DNA of 43,993 nt from Deltaproteobacteria bacterium (lineage in GTDB: Bacteria; Myxococcota; UBA727; VGSZ01), in the NCBI GenBank assembly GCA_020850995.1, contig JADZDP010000063.1:1-43993 (forward strand). Reading direction: 5' to 3'. Position numbers and translations under genes: made by a program. The notes beneath the pieces were generated by a model, which saw nothing but the letters and a program-made list of their open reading frames with translations, searched no databases and had not been told where the DNA came from. The first letter of the stretch is position 1; each line of letters starts with the position of its first letter. Below, piece after piece: positions 1-25,830 of the stretch.

Positions 1-14406
<14,406 letters not shown>

Positions 14407-14523
14407 GGCCGGCGGGGACGCTACTACGGCTCCCGGATCGCGCGGAAATCACGGAGTCACGGGGCCTTGCGGTCCCTGAAGCGGCCCCTGCCCGGGGCGG
14501 ATCCGAGCTCCGGTCGGGTCAGC

Positions 14524-14551
14524 TTGACACTGTCAGCGACAGTGTTATGAT
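14524..14551 (+). promoter_or_regulatory. MerR-gene promoter with palindromic operator, apparently leaderless
   Basis: A perfect -35 box TTGACA (14524-14529) is followed after 16 bp by TATGAT (14546-14551), which has an upstream TG giving an extended -10 (TGTTATGAT). The perfect palindrome ACACTGTC-AGC-GACAGTGT (14527-14545) overlaps the end of the -35 and covers the whole spacer, the position used by MerR-family regulators. Seven bases below the -10 lies the A of the start codon (14558), and no Shine-Dalgarno sequence fits between, so the mRNA is probably leaderless. Autoregulation by the adjacent regulator is inferred. Confidence 0.82.
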
Positions 14552-14557
14552 GCTGCT

Positions 14558-15193
14558 ATGGACCCGATCGCCCCCTGGACCCTCGACGAGCTGAGCGCGC
14601 GCGTGGGCGCCGCCCTCGGCAGCGTCGAGGTGGGCCAGAGCAACGGCCAGGTCACCGAGGTGCCGAACGGGCGGACCATCCGCTACTACGCCACCCTCGG
14701 CCTCATCGACCGGCCCTACACGGCGGGCCGCGCCGTGCGCTACGGGCGCCGGCACCTGGTCCAGCTGGTCGCCATCAAGCGCCTGCAGGCGCGCGGCCTG
14801 CCCCTCACCGAGGTCGCGCAGCAGCTCGGCGCGCTCGACGAGCGCGCGCTCGAGGCCCTCGCCGCCCTGCCCCCCGACGACGAGATCGCCGCCTTGGCGG
14901 CCGAGGTGCACGGCCCGGCGCCGAAGATCGAGACGCGGCGCGATCGCTCGTTTTGGAGCGCCGAGCCCGCTGTGCCCGGGCTGCCCCAGCAGCGTCCCCT
15001 GTCCCCGCCGTCGACGGAGGCCGTGGCCCCCGTCGCTGGCATCACCCTCTCCGGGGGTGTCACGCTGTCGTTCCCGGCAGCGCGGCCCCTCGGCGACGAC
15101 GACATCGAGGCCCTGCGCGCGGCTCTCGGCCCGGTCGTCGATGTCCTGCGCGCGAGGGGGCTCATCACGAGCCCCGAAGGAGATGAGCGATGA
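14558..15193 (+). CDS. MerR-family-like transcriptional regulator
   Basis: A 211-residue DNA-binding protein. A MerR-type winged helix fills about residues 7-95: WTLDELSARVG is helix 1, R39-TIRYYATLGLIDRP carries the family RYY..LGL signature, and AGRAVRYGRRHLVQLVAIKRLQARGLPLTEVAQQL is the wing plus following helices. About 20 extra residues (about 18-38) sit between helix 1 and the RTIRYY helix, where typical MerR proteins have a short turn. The C-terminal half has no cysteine cluster or recognisable effector domain and is Pro/Ala-rich. The gene overlaps the next by ATGA, so it probably controls the VIT/VWA gene and itself through the palindrome upstream. The ligand is unknown. Confidence 0.85.
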   Translation: MDPIAPWTLDELSARVGAALGSVEVGQSNGQVTEVPNGRTIRYYATLGLIDRPYTAGRAVRYGRRHLVQLVAIKRLQARGLPLTEVAQQLGALDERALEALAALPPDDEIAALAAEVHGPAPKIETRRDRSFWSAEPAVPGLPQQRPLSPPSTEAVAPVAGITLSGGVTLSFPAARPLGDDDIEALRAALGPVVDVLRARGLITSPEGDER

Positions 15194-17850
15194 CCGCCCT
15201 GCCCCTGATCCGTGACGACGAGTGGAGCCGTCTGCACGTGGCCCTCGAGGAGGCAGGCTGTGGCTGCCTGCGCACCGAGCGCGGCCACCTGCCCCTGGTG
15301 GCCATGGACGTCGACGCCAAGGTCATCGCCACCTTCGCGCACACCACGCTGCGCCAGGTGTTCGTCAACACGCTGGGCGTGCCGCTCGAGGCCACCTACA
15401 TCTTCCCGCTGCCCGACCGCGCCGCCGTGCACCGCTTCGTCATGGAGGTGAATGGCCGCCGCATCGAGGGCGACCTGCAAGAGCGCATGCAAGCGCGGCG
15501 CACCTACGACAACGCCATCGCGCAGGGCAAGCGCGCCTCCATCGCCGAGGAGGAGCGCCCGGGCGTGTTCACCATCCGCGTGGGCAACCTGATGCCCGGC
15601 GAGCAGGCCGCCATCACCCTCGAGCTCTCGGGCGCCCTGCCCGTGGCCGATGGCGAGGTCACCTATCGCTTTCCGCTCGTCGTGGCGCCGCGCTACATGC
15701 CCGGCCGCGGCCTCGGCGGTGACAACGTGGGCGACGGCGCCGCCTCCGACACCGACGCCGTGCCCGACGCGAGCCGCATCTCGCCGCCGGTGCTCTTGCC
15801 CGGCTTCCCGAACCCCGTGCGCCTGGCCATCGGCGTCGAGCTCGATCCGGCGGGCCTGCCGCTCGCCGAGGTGCGCTCGTCCCTGCACGCCGCGTACGCC
15901 GACGAGCGCGCGGGGCGCCTGGCGGTGCGCACCACCGCCGGCGAGCGCCTCGATCGCGACTTCATCCTGCGCTTTCGCCTGGGTGACGCCGCGCTGCACA
16001 CCACCGGCCGCGTCACCGGCCCCGACGAGACCGGCGCCAGCACCATGGCGCTCACCGTGCTGCCGCCCACCCTCAACGTCGGTGGGCGCGCCAAGGACGT
16101 GGTGTTCGTGCTCGACCGCTCGGGCTCCATGGGCGGCTGGAAGATGGTGGCCGCGCGCCGCGCCACCGCGCGCATGATCGACGCGCTGCGCCCGGCCGAT
16201 CGCTTCCAGGTCATCGCCTTCGACAACGCGCTCGAGGAGATCCCGCTCGGCCAGGGCATGCTGATCGAGGCCAGCGACCGCGGCCGCTTCCGCGCCACCG
16301 AGTGGCTCGGCAAGATCGACGCCCGCGGCGGCACGGAGATGGCGCCGGCGCTCTCGCGCGCGGCCGACCTGCTCGGCGGCGGTTACCTCGAGCGCGACCG
16401 CGTGCTGGTGTTCGTCACCGACGGCCAGGTGGGCAACGAGGCGCAGCTCATGAAGCTGCTCGGCGCTCGCCTGCGCGGCGCGCGCGTGTTCGCGCTCGGC
16501 ATCGACCAAGCCGTCAACGCCGCGTTCCTGAACCGCCTGGCGCAGCTCGGCCGCTCCGGCGACGCCGAGCTGGTGGAGAGCGAGGACCGCCTCGACGAGG
16601 TGCTCCTGCGCGTGCACCGCCGCGTGGACGCGCCCGCCATCAGCGAGCTCTCGCTCGAGGTGCAGGGCGCCTCCTTGGTGCACGGCAGCACGGCGCCGGG
16701 CCAGCTCCCCGATGTGTTCGCCGGCGTGCCCGCCACCATCTTCGCGCGTGTGCAGGGTGGCTACGGCGGCGCCACGGCCATCGTGCGCGGCTGCCGCGCC
16801 GACGGCGGGCGCTTCGAGGAGCGCGTGGCGCTGGTGCCCACGCACAACCCCGCGCTGCGCGCGGCTTGGGCACGCCTGCACCTGCGCGACCTCGAGGATC
16901 GCTTCGACGCCGGCCGCGGCGAGCGCGGCGCCCTCGAGCGCCAGATCGTCGACGTGTCGTTGCGCCACCGCGTGCTGTGTCGCTTCACGGCCTTCGTGGC
17001 GGTGGACCATCAATCCGTGAACCCCGGTGGCTACGGCCACAAGGTCACCCAGGCCGTGGAGCAGCCGGCAGGGTGGGGCGGCGCGCCCGGCCAGGCTATG
17101 CCCGCGGCGCGCCCGGCGCCGAGCGGCATGCGCATGGCGAAGGCGGCCATGCCCATGAGCCCGCAGCCCACAGGGCGCGCGCGCATGGAGTCGCAAGAGA
17201 GCGAGCGTAGTGCGAGCTTCGCCGACGCCGGCGAGGCCCTGAGCGCGCCCATGGACTCGCTCGACGAGGGCGGCGCGGACTTCGACGAGCCCACGGACGC
17301 CAACGCGCGCGTCGCCGCGGGGCCACCGCCGCCCGCACCGGTGTCGTCGAGCTACAGCGCGTCGCGCGGCGCCCCGCGCTACGCGCCCGAGCCGAAGCTC
17401 GAGCAGCAAGAGGCGCTCGCCTCGCCGGCCCGCCCGCAGGCCCCCGGCGCCGACCTCGCCAAGAAGGCCGTGGGCTTCCTGGGTGGGCTCCTCGGCGGCA
17501 AGGCCGACCGAGAGAAGCGGCGCGCGCCGGCCACGCTGGCGGACTTCGCGCAGCGCATGGGCGAGCTGCTCGACTGGCTGAGCGCGAGCCAGCACACGCA
17601 CTCGCCCACGCAGCTCGGCACCGAGCTGTTGGCGCGCCTGCGCGTGCTGCTCGAGGAGATGGCCCTGGCGGGCGTGCCGCCCACGGAGCGCCGGCCCTTC
17701 GAGGACGCGCTCCGTGCGCTGGCCGAGGCGCTGGCGCGGCCCTTCGACGTGAGCAGCGTGGAGCGCGCCGTGGGCGAGGTGGCGCGCTTGCTCGAGGCCA
17801 CCAGCGGCCGCGCGCCGGCGACGCCGCGCCGCGAGGGCTTCTGGCGCTGA
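15190..17850 (+). CDS. VIT and VWA domain protein
   Basis: An 886-residue protein with the inter-alpha-trypsin-inhibitor layout. A VIT domain spans about residues 35-175 (core YIFPLPDRAAVHRF, then ERPGVFTIRVGNLMPGE). A von Willebrand A domain spans about 303-480 with a complete metal-ion-dependent adhesion site: D309-R-S-G-S, T382 in GGTEM and D411 in VTDG. Residues about 610-750 are a Pro/Ala/Ser linker; the last 130 are helical. There is no signal peptide, so it is probably cytoplasmic and binds a partner protein through Mg2+. AAGGAG lies seven bases before the ATG, which overlaps the stop of the MerR-like gene by ATGA, implying translational coupling. Bacterial VIT-VWA proteins have no settled function. 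Confidence 0.9.
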   Translation: MTALPLIRDDEWSRLHVALEEAGCGCLRTERGHLPLVAMDVDAKVIATFAHTTLRQVFVNTLGVPLEATYIFPLPDRAAVHRFVMEVNGRRIEGDLQERMQARRTYDNAIAQGKRASIAEEERPGVFTIRVGNLMPGEQAAITLELSGALPVADGEVTYRFPLVVAPRYMPGRGLGGDNVGDGAASDTDAVPDASRISPPVLLPGFPNPVRLAIGVELDPAGLPLAEVRSSLHAAYADERAGRLAVRTTAGERLDRDFILRFRLGDAALHTTGRVTGPDETGASTMALTVLPPTLNVGGRAKDVVFVLDRSGSMGGWKMVAARRATARMIDALRPADRFQVIAFDNALEEIPLGQGMLIEASDRGRFRATEWLGKIDARGGTEMAPALSRAADLLGGGYLERDRVLVFVTDGQVGNEAQLMKLLGARLRGARVFALGIDQAVNAAFLNRLAQLGRSGDAELVESEDRLDEVLLRVHRRVDAPAISELSLEVQGASLVHGSTAPGQLPDVFAGVPATIFARVQGGYGGATAIVRGCRADGGRFEERVALVPTHNPALRAAWARLHLRDLEDRFDAGRGERGALERQIVDVSLRHRVLCRFTAFVAVDHQSVNPGGYGHKVTQAVEQPAGWGGAPGQAMPAARPAPSGMRMAKAAMPMSPQPTGRARMESQESERSASFADAGEALSAPMDSLDEGGADFDEPTDANARVAAGPPPPAPVSSSYSASRGAPRYAPEPKLEQQEALASPARPQAPGADLAKKAVGFLGGLLGGKADREKRRAPATLADFAQRMGELLDWLSASQHTHSPTQLGTELLARLRVLLEEMALAGVPPTERRPFEDALRALAEALARPFDVSSVERAVGEVARLLEATSGRAPATPRREGFWR

Positions 17851-17902
17851 GCCGCGGCGCCGAGTGATCTCGGCGCGCCGTAGCCCGGGTTGCAGGGGGC
17901 GT

Positions 17903-19132
17903 ATGCTGCGCGGCATGCGCCCCCTGCTCTCTTTCGCTGTCGCCCTCGCAACCTCGCTCGCCCCCTCGGCCGCCCACGCCCGCAAGCTCGGCGCGCTGCC
18001 GCTTGCCGCTGGCGCCAACGTCGACGCCAAGACCGCCATCGCGCTCTCCGAAGCGCTGGCCGGTGAGCTAGCGCGCGTCCCGGGCTGCGAGGTGATCACG
18101 CAGGCCCAGATGAAGGCGCTCCTCGATCTCGAGGCACAGAAGCAGCTCGTAGGGTGCGCCGACGACACCTGCATGGCGCAGCTCGGCGCCGCCCTGGGCG
18201 TCGACGAGCTGGTGGGCGGCACCGTCGCCAAGGTGGGCACGAGCTGGCTCATCGGCCTGCGCCGCGTCGACGCGAAGACCGCGGGCTCGCGCCTGGCCGA
18301 TCGGCGCTTCAAGGGCGGCGGCCTCGACGACGTGCTCGACGCGCTGCCCTCCATGGTGGCCGAGGTGCTGCAAGCGGCGCCGAGCGCACAGCCCCTGGCC
18401 ATCGGCTCGCTCGCGCTAACGCCGAGCGGGCCCGCACCCGCGAGCAGCCGCGAGCTCGACGCCGGCGTCGACGCCAAGGTGAAGAAGCGCATGATCGCGG
18501 TCGGCGACGGCAAGGGGCTGGTGATCGCCTACGACCCGGCGAGCGAAGACTCGTTCGCGCCCTTCTACGCGGGCAGAGGTGGCGCCCTGTACCAGCAACG
18601 CATCTCCGGCGGCGGCCGCGAGGGTGAGGTCTCGTTCGACATGGTGTTCTGGGAGCCGCGCGTGGCCGAGCGCTGGCAGGCGAGCTTCGGCAAGAAGGGC
18701 GGCAAGCATTGGCTGCAGTGCGGCGAGAAGAAGCTCGAGCTCTCGCCCACCTCGTTGGAGAAGGCGACGCGTCTCTTGCAGGTGCGCTGGCAGCGCAGGC
18801 TCGCGCACCTGGCGCGCACCGACGACGGCGTCTACTTCGTGGTCGACGTGGCGCGCGAGCCCGAGGGCAGCCGCGACTTCCACCTCTACGTGGGCAAGCC
18901 GGGCGCGTTCGCCTTCCTCAAGGTCGACGAGGTCATGCTCGAGCGCGACGAGAGCGTGTTCACCACGGCGCAGGGGCGGCTCAACGTGGGCTACGGCGCC
19001 GCGTGGACGCCCAAGGGCGGCGCGTCGCTGCCGCTCAAGGCCCTGCCCGTCGAGGATCACGCGGCCGAGGCCTATGGCCCTTGGCGCCTGTACGCGGAGC
19101 CGCTCGGCACGCCCTGCGACGGCTTGTTGTAG
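17903..19132 (+). CDS. Secreted protein with TolB/CsgG-like N-terminal domain
   Basis: About 409 residues. A signal peptide is visible (MLRGMRPLLSFAVALATSLA, cleavage expected after PSAAHA), so it acts in the periplasm or envelope; no lipobox cysteine is present. Residues about 27-160 resemble the TolB_N/CsgG-type fold common in myxobacterial lipoproteins: KLGALPLAAGANVD, then ALAGELARVPGCEVITQAQM, then GCADDTCMAQLGAALGVDELVGG. The C-terminal half, with several W-containing beta-like segments, is not recognised. The ATG at 17903 is preceded by AGGGGG at a tight three bases; the ATG at 17915 (MRPLLSF) is equally possible. It starts 52 bp after the VIT/VWA gene on the same strand and ends 6 bp from the convergent purF. 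Confidence 0.75.
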   Translation: MLRGMRPLLSFAVALATSLAPSAAHARKLGALPLAAGANVDAKTAIALSEALAGELARVPGCEVITQAQMKALLDLEAQKQLVGCADDTCMAQLGAALGVDELVGGTVAKVGTSWLIGLRRVDAKTAGSRLADRRFKGGGLDDVLDALPSMVAEVLQAAPSAQPLAIGSLALTPSGPAPASSRELDAGVDAKVKKRMIAVGDGKGLVIAYDPASEDSFAPFYAGRGGALYQQRISGGGREGEVSFDMVFWEPRVAERWQASFGKKGGKHWLQCGEKKLELSPTSLEKATRLLQVRWQRRLAHLARTDDGVYFVVDVAREPEGSRDFHLYVGKPGAFAFLKVDEVMLERDESVFTTAQGRLNVGYGAAWTPKGGASLPLKALPVEDHAAEAYGPWRLYAEPLGTPCDGLL

Positions 19133-19138
19133 CTCCGC

Positions 19139-20616
19139 TCAGCGCCTGCGCGCCGCATGCCCGCCGATCGAGATCGGATAGTCGCCCGAGAAGCAGGCGT
19201 CGCAGTAGCCGCTTGCGTGCGCCGCGATGGCCGCGCTGCTCTCGTCGGTCGACAGATCGCGCACGGCCGCGTGCAGCCCCTCGCGCGACAGGTAGCCGAT
19301 GGAGTCGGCGCCCACGAAGCGCGCGATGTCGGCCACGCTCATGCGCGCGGCGATCAGCTCCTCGCGCGTGGGCGTGTCGATGCCGTAGAAGCACGGGTGC
19401 GTGGTGGGCGGCGCCGAGATGCGCAGGTGCACCTCGGCGGCGCCGACGCCGCGCACCATCTCCACGATCTTCTTCGAGGTGGTGCCGCGCACCAGGCTGT
19501 CGTCCACGACGACCACGCGTTTGCCCTCGATAATGCTCTTGACGGGGTTGAGCTTGAGCTTGACGCCGAAGTTACGGATGCGCTGCTCGGGCTCGATGAA
19601 GGTGCGCCCCACGTAATGGTTGCGCACGAAGCCCATGTCGAACGGCACGCGCGCCTCGTCGGCGAAGCCCATGGCCGCGTACACGCCGCTGTCAGGCACC
19701 GGGATGACGACGTCGGCGGGCACCGGGGCCTCGCGCGCGAGCTGGCGGCCGAGCGCCTTGCGCGCCTCGTGCACGAAGCGGCCGAACACGCGCGAGTCGG
19801 GGCGCGCGAAGTAGACGTGCTCGAAGATGCAGGCCGCCGAGGGCAGCCCGTCGACGTTGTCGAGGCGGTGGCTGTGCACACCGCGCTCGTCGATCATGAC
19901 GATCTCACCCGGTTCGACCTCGCGCACGGTCTTGGCGCCGATGAGGTCGAAGGCGCAGGTCTCGGAGGCGAGCACGAAGCCGCTGCGCCCCTCGCCGTTG
20001 AGCTCGCCGAGCACCAGGGGGCGCACACCCGAGGGGTCACGCACGCCGTAGAGGCGGCCGTCGCCCGCCACGGTCAGCGAGTACGCGCCGCGCACCTGGC
20101 GCAGCGACTTCTTGAGGCGCTCGAGCATGGTGCCGTGGCTGGTGGCCACCAGGTGGACGATGACCTCCGTGTCCGACGAGGTCTGGAAGATGCTGCCGCG
20201 CTCTTCGAGCTGCGCCTTGAGCACGTCGGCGTTCACCAGGTTGCCGTTGTGCCCGACGGCGATGGGCCCGGCCTGGCAGCGCACCAGGAGCGGCTGTGCG
20301 TCGCGCGCCTTGTCCTGCTCGCTGCCCGCCGTGGCGTAGCGCACGTGGCCGATGGCGACCGAGCCCGGCAGCGCCTCGAGGGCGCGCTCGGTGACGATGT
20401 CGGCCACCAGGCCCACGCCGGCGATGCGGCGCAGCACCTCGCCGTCGCCGGCCACGATGCCGGCGCTCTCCTGGCCGCGGTGCTGCAGCGCGTACATCGC
20501 GAGGTAGGCGAGGTTGGCGGCCTCGCGGTTGCCGTAGACACCCACCACGCCACAGCGATCGCGCATGCCGTCGCGCTCGTCGTCGCGCGCGTCGCCAGCG
20601 GTGCAGGGATCGTGGC

Positions 20617-20620
<4 letters not shown>
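19139..20620 (-). CDS. purF: Amidophosphoribosyltransferase (glutamine PRPP amidotransferase)
   Basis: PurF makes 5-phosphoribosylamine from PRPP and glutamine, the first committed step of purine synthesis. The N-terminal glutaminase starts at the nucleophile C23 in [10 protein letters not shown], followed by [20 protein letters not shown]; the PRPP loop is [18 protein letters not shown]. Four cysteines match the [4Fe-4S] ligands of the Bacillus-type enzyme: C264 ([14 protein letters not shown]), C410 (PCFYGID), C473 and C476 ([10 protein letters not shown]). I chose the GTG at 20620-20618 because it overlaps the purL stop as GTGA; this leaves 22 residues before the nucleophile to be removed. 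The ATG at 20566 (MRDRC) would leave only three. Last gene of purSQLF. Confidence 0.96.
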
Positions 20621-23521
<2,901 letters not shown>

Positions 23522-23525
<4 letters not shown>

Positions 23526-23761
23526 CCCGCGACCTCGACCTGGTAGTCCTCGATGACGGGGTTCGCGAGCAGCTTGTCGGCCATGGCGGCGAGCTCAGCC
23601 TTGACGAGCCCGGCGTCGCCGGCGACCTCGAGCTCGACCAGCTTGCCCACGCGCACGTTCTTCACCCCCGAGAAGCCGAGCCCACGCAAGGCTCGCTCAA
23701 CGGCTTCGCCCTGGGGGTCGAGCACCGCGGGCTTGAGGCGGACGATCACGCGAGCGCGCAT
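23522..23761 (-). CDS. purS: Phosphoribosylformylglycinamidine synthase subunit PurS
   Basis: A 79-residue protein needed for complex formation between PurL and PurQ. The sequence [25 protein letters not shown], then [18 protein letters not shown], is characteristic of PurS, with conserved DPQG near residues 15-18. The ATG at 23761 is set by the strong ribosome-binding site GGAGGTGAT (23773-23765); the 25-residue upstream extension of the frame lacks family similarity. First gene of purSQLF, so it probably carries the operon promoter. Confidence 0.96.
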
Positions 23762-23783
23762 GGGATCACCTCCGACTGCGCGC

Positions 23784-23812
23784 GGCATAGCCGTCGTCGA
23801 CGCGGGGGGCAA
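23784..23812 (-). promoter_or_regulatory. Possible purSQLF promoter
   Basis: On the minus strand TTGCCC (23812-23807) is followed after 17 bp by TATGCC (23789-23784). Transcription would start near 23777, leaving a 16-base leader that holds the purS Shine-Dalgarno sequence. The match is partial (4/6 and 3/6), so this is only a candidate. No PurR-like palindrome or guanine riboswitch is visible in the 150-bp divergent region shared with the SIMPL-domain gene. Confidence 0.35.
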
Positions 23813-23911
23813 GCCGTCGGCGCGCCGCGTCCCCACGCGGCAAGCGAGACCGCCGTGGCGGGGAATCGCGCGCCGGCCTACCGTGTTGCCTCATCGCCCC
23901 CGGGAGGTGCC

Positions 23912-24652
23912 ATGGATCGCCGCTCCCTCGTCCCCCTCGCCGCCGCCATCGTCATCGCCACCGCGGTGGCGTCCATCGCGTGGGTCAGCGTCAAGACCGC
24001 GTCGCGCGCCTCCATCGACGTCACGGGCTCGGCCAAGCGGCGCATCGTGTCGGACCTCATCGAGTGGGAGGCGGGCCTGTCGGTGCGCAACGCAGACCGG
24101 GTGGAGGCGAGCCGCGCGCTCAAGGGTCAGGTGGAGAAGACCCTCGCCTACCTCAAGGCCCAGGGCGTCAAGGACGACGAGATCCGCGTGTCGTCGGTGA
24201 GCATGGACGAGGCCCACGAGACCGAGATCGTGGGCAGCGGCGAGGATCGGGTGGAGCGCACGGTGCGCAAGGGCTTCGACGCCGAGCAGAGCGTAAGCGT
24301 GCGCTCCGCGGACGTAGCGCGCATCGAGCGCATCTCGCGCGAGGTCACCAGGCTCCTCGAGGACGGCGTGCCCGTGGTGTCGGGGCAGCCGCGCTACTTC
24401 TACACCAAGCTCGGCGAGCTCAAGATCGAGATGCTGGCCGAGGCCTCGCGCGACGCGCGGGCGCGGGCCGTGCGCATGATCGAGTCCGCCGGCGGCGGCG
24501 CCCAGGTGGGGCCGCTCGTCAACGTCGACATGGGCGTCATCAACGTCAACCCCGCCAACTCCACCTCGACGGACTGGCAGGGCAACAACGACACCAGCAC
24601 GCTCGAGAAGGACATCATCACCATCGTGCACGTGCAGTACCGCATCGATTGA
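23912..24652 (+). CDS. SIMPL-domain (DUF541) protein, membrane anchored
   Basis: A 246-residue protein of the YggE/SIMPL family. An N-terminal membrane segment covers about residues 6-25 (LVPLAAAIVIATAVASIAWV), so the rest is probably periplasmic. The domain follows: SIDVTGSAKRRIVSDLIEWE, SRALKGQVEKTLAYLKAQGVKDDEIRV, then YFYTKLGELKIEMLAEASRDARARA, which contains the family A..DA..RA helix. Family members have been linked to oxidative-stress tolerance and form oligomers, but the biochemical role is unsettled. The ATG at 23912 follows GGGAGGTGCC, a good ribosome-binding site; a longer frame from 23855 lacks one. Convergent with the STAS/zinc-ribbon gene, 24 bp away. Confidence 0.9.
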   Translation: MDRRSLVPLAAAIVIATAVASIAWVSVKTASRASIDVTGSAKRRIVSDLIEWEAGLSVRNADRVEASRALKGQVEKTLAYLKAQGVKDDEIRVSSVSMDEAHETEIVGSGEDRVERTVRKGFDAEQSVSVRSADVARIERISREVTRLLEDGVPVVSGQPRYFYTKLGELKIEMLAEASRDARARAVRMIESAGGGAQVGPLVNVDMGVINVNPANSTSTDWQGNNDTSTLEKDIITIVHVQYRID

Positions 24653-24676
24653 GCGGCTGGACGGGGCGAGGTTGCG

Positions 24677-25756
24677 TCAGCTCGCCGGGTAGGGCGGCGG
24701 TGCATCGACGTCGAGGAGCGCGGCCGCGTCAGCGGGCGCCTGGCTCACGGCGAGCGTCGGCAGCGCCGCCAGCACCTCGTGCGGCGGGGGCGACAGGCTC
24801 GATGCCTGGCAGGCCGGACATCGCCTGGCGTTGGACGGCTCTCCGTCGCGCCATGGCAGCACGTCCAAGGGCGCGGCCAGGCCGCAGGCGCCGCAGCGCC
24901 GCTCGATGACGACGCTGACCACGCGGGTGCGCCGCAACGCGAACGGCTTGGCGACCAACATCGTGAGCACCGGCGCCGGCACGCGCGCGAGGAAGACCTG
25001 CGCGGAGCTGGCCTCGAGCATGGTGATGAGCGCGTCCACGCCTTCGGCGGTGGCCGCCGTGACGCCACCCACCACCACCAGCGCCATGGGCTCGAGCCCG
25101 TCGAAGTGGCGCCGCATGCGCTCGGGCTTGTCGAGCGTCCCGGCGAGCCACAGGACCGTGAGCTCGCCGCGCACGATCTTGTCCAGGCGCAGCGCCGGGG
25201 GTGGCGCCTTGCCGTCGATGACCGCTTCGACGTCGAGGGCGAGCCTGGGCAGGTTCCAGGTCGAGGCGCGCTCCAGGTAGATCGCCGGGTCGCCGTGGAA
25301 ACGAGCGGGGGCGGCGCACTGCGGGCACGGCGACGGCGGGGCCGCCTTGATCCCCAGGAGCCCGTGGTGACGTCGCAGATCGACCACACCCTCGAAGCGC
25401 AGGCCGCAGGCGGCGCAGCGGTAGGGACAAAAGAAGCTCACCACGTGCCCACGGCCGCCGAAGCCCGCCGTCAACCCGAGCTGGCGGACCACCGCCGGGC
25501 GGCACCGTACGAAGTAGTACCGCTCGCTCGGCAGCGCTCTGATGATGGCGAGCCAGCTCCGCACACCCTCGTCGGTGACGTGGTCGACGCCGTCGAGATC
25601 AAACACCACGGCGGCGCCCCTACCCTGCAGCACCGCGAAGGGCACCATGGTCAGGCGCGCGTCCAGCGCTCCGGTCAGACGCGCCCGCGACACGCCGCTG
25701 AAGTGCTCGACCTCGAGCGTTGGCGGTGCGTGCCCGGCGGTCATCGTCGGCTTCAT
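24677..25756 (-). CDS. Duplicated STAS-like / zinc-ribbon protein
   Basis: A 359-residue protein built from two similar halves. Each half has a STAS-like alpha/beta segment (about residues 12-105 and 190-285; VVFDLDGVDHVTDEGVRSWL and MALVVVGGVTAATAEGVDAL) followed by a zinc-ribbon-like cysteine set: C110, C114 and C117 with CPQC about 30 residues on, then CGACG with CPACQ in the second half. STAS domains act in anti-sigma-factor antagonism and protein-protein switching; both halves keep a Thr before the acidic-x-Gly turn, near the usual phosphorylation site. No kinase or sigma factor is next to it. GGGAG directly abuts the first ATG (25756), so the ATG at 25744 is an alternative start. Function not assigned. 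Confidence 0.8.
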   Translation of the reverse strand: MKPTMTAGHAPPTLEVEHFSGVSRARLTGALDARLTMVPFAVLQGRGAAVVFDLDGVDHVTDEGVRSWLAIIRALPSERYYFVRCRPAVVRQLGLTAGFGGRGHVVSFFCPYRCAACGLRFEGVVDLRRHHGLLGIKAAPPSPCPQCAAPARFHGDPAIYLERASTWNLPRLALDVEAVIDGKAPPPALRLDKIVRGELTVLWLAGTLDKPERMRRHFDGLEPMALVVVGGVTAATAEGVDALITMLEASSAQVFLARVPAPVLTMLVAKPFALRRTRVVSVVIERRCGACGLAAPLDVLPWRDGEPSNARRCPACQASSLSPPPHEVLAALPTLAVSQAPADAAALLDVDAPPPYPAS

Positions 25757-25830
25757 CTCCCTGCGCTCACGATGTGGCTGAGAACCTGCTGCGCCGCCCG
25801 CTCGCGACGTCGTTCTGCCACCGCTTCAGC

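Noticed and set aside
14740..18513. Minus-strand frame of 1,257 residues
   Set aside because: It is antisense to the MerR-like, VIT-VWA and TolB-like genes, all of which show clear motifs on the plus strand.
19133..19138. Terminator between the convergent TolB-like gene and purF
   Set aside because: Only six bases separate the stops, and neither side shows a hairpin with a T-run.
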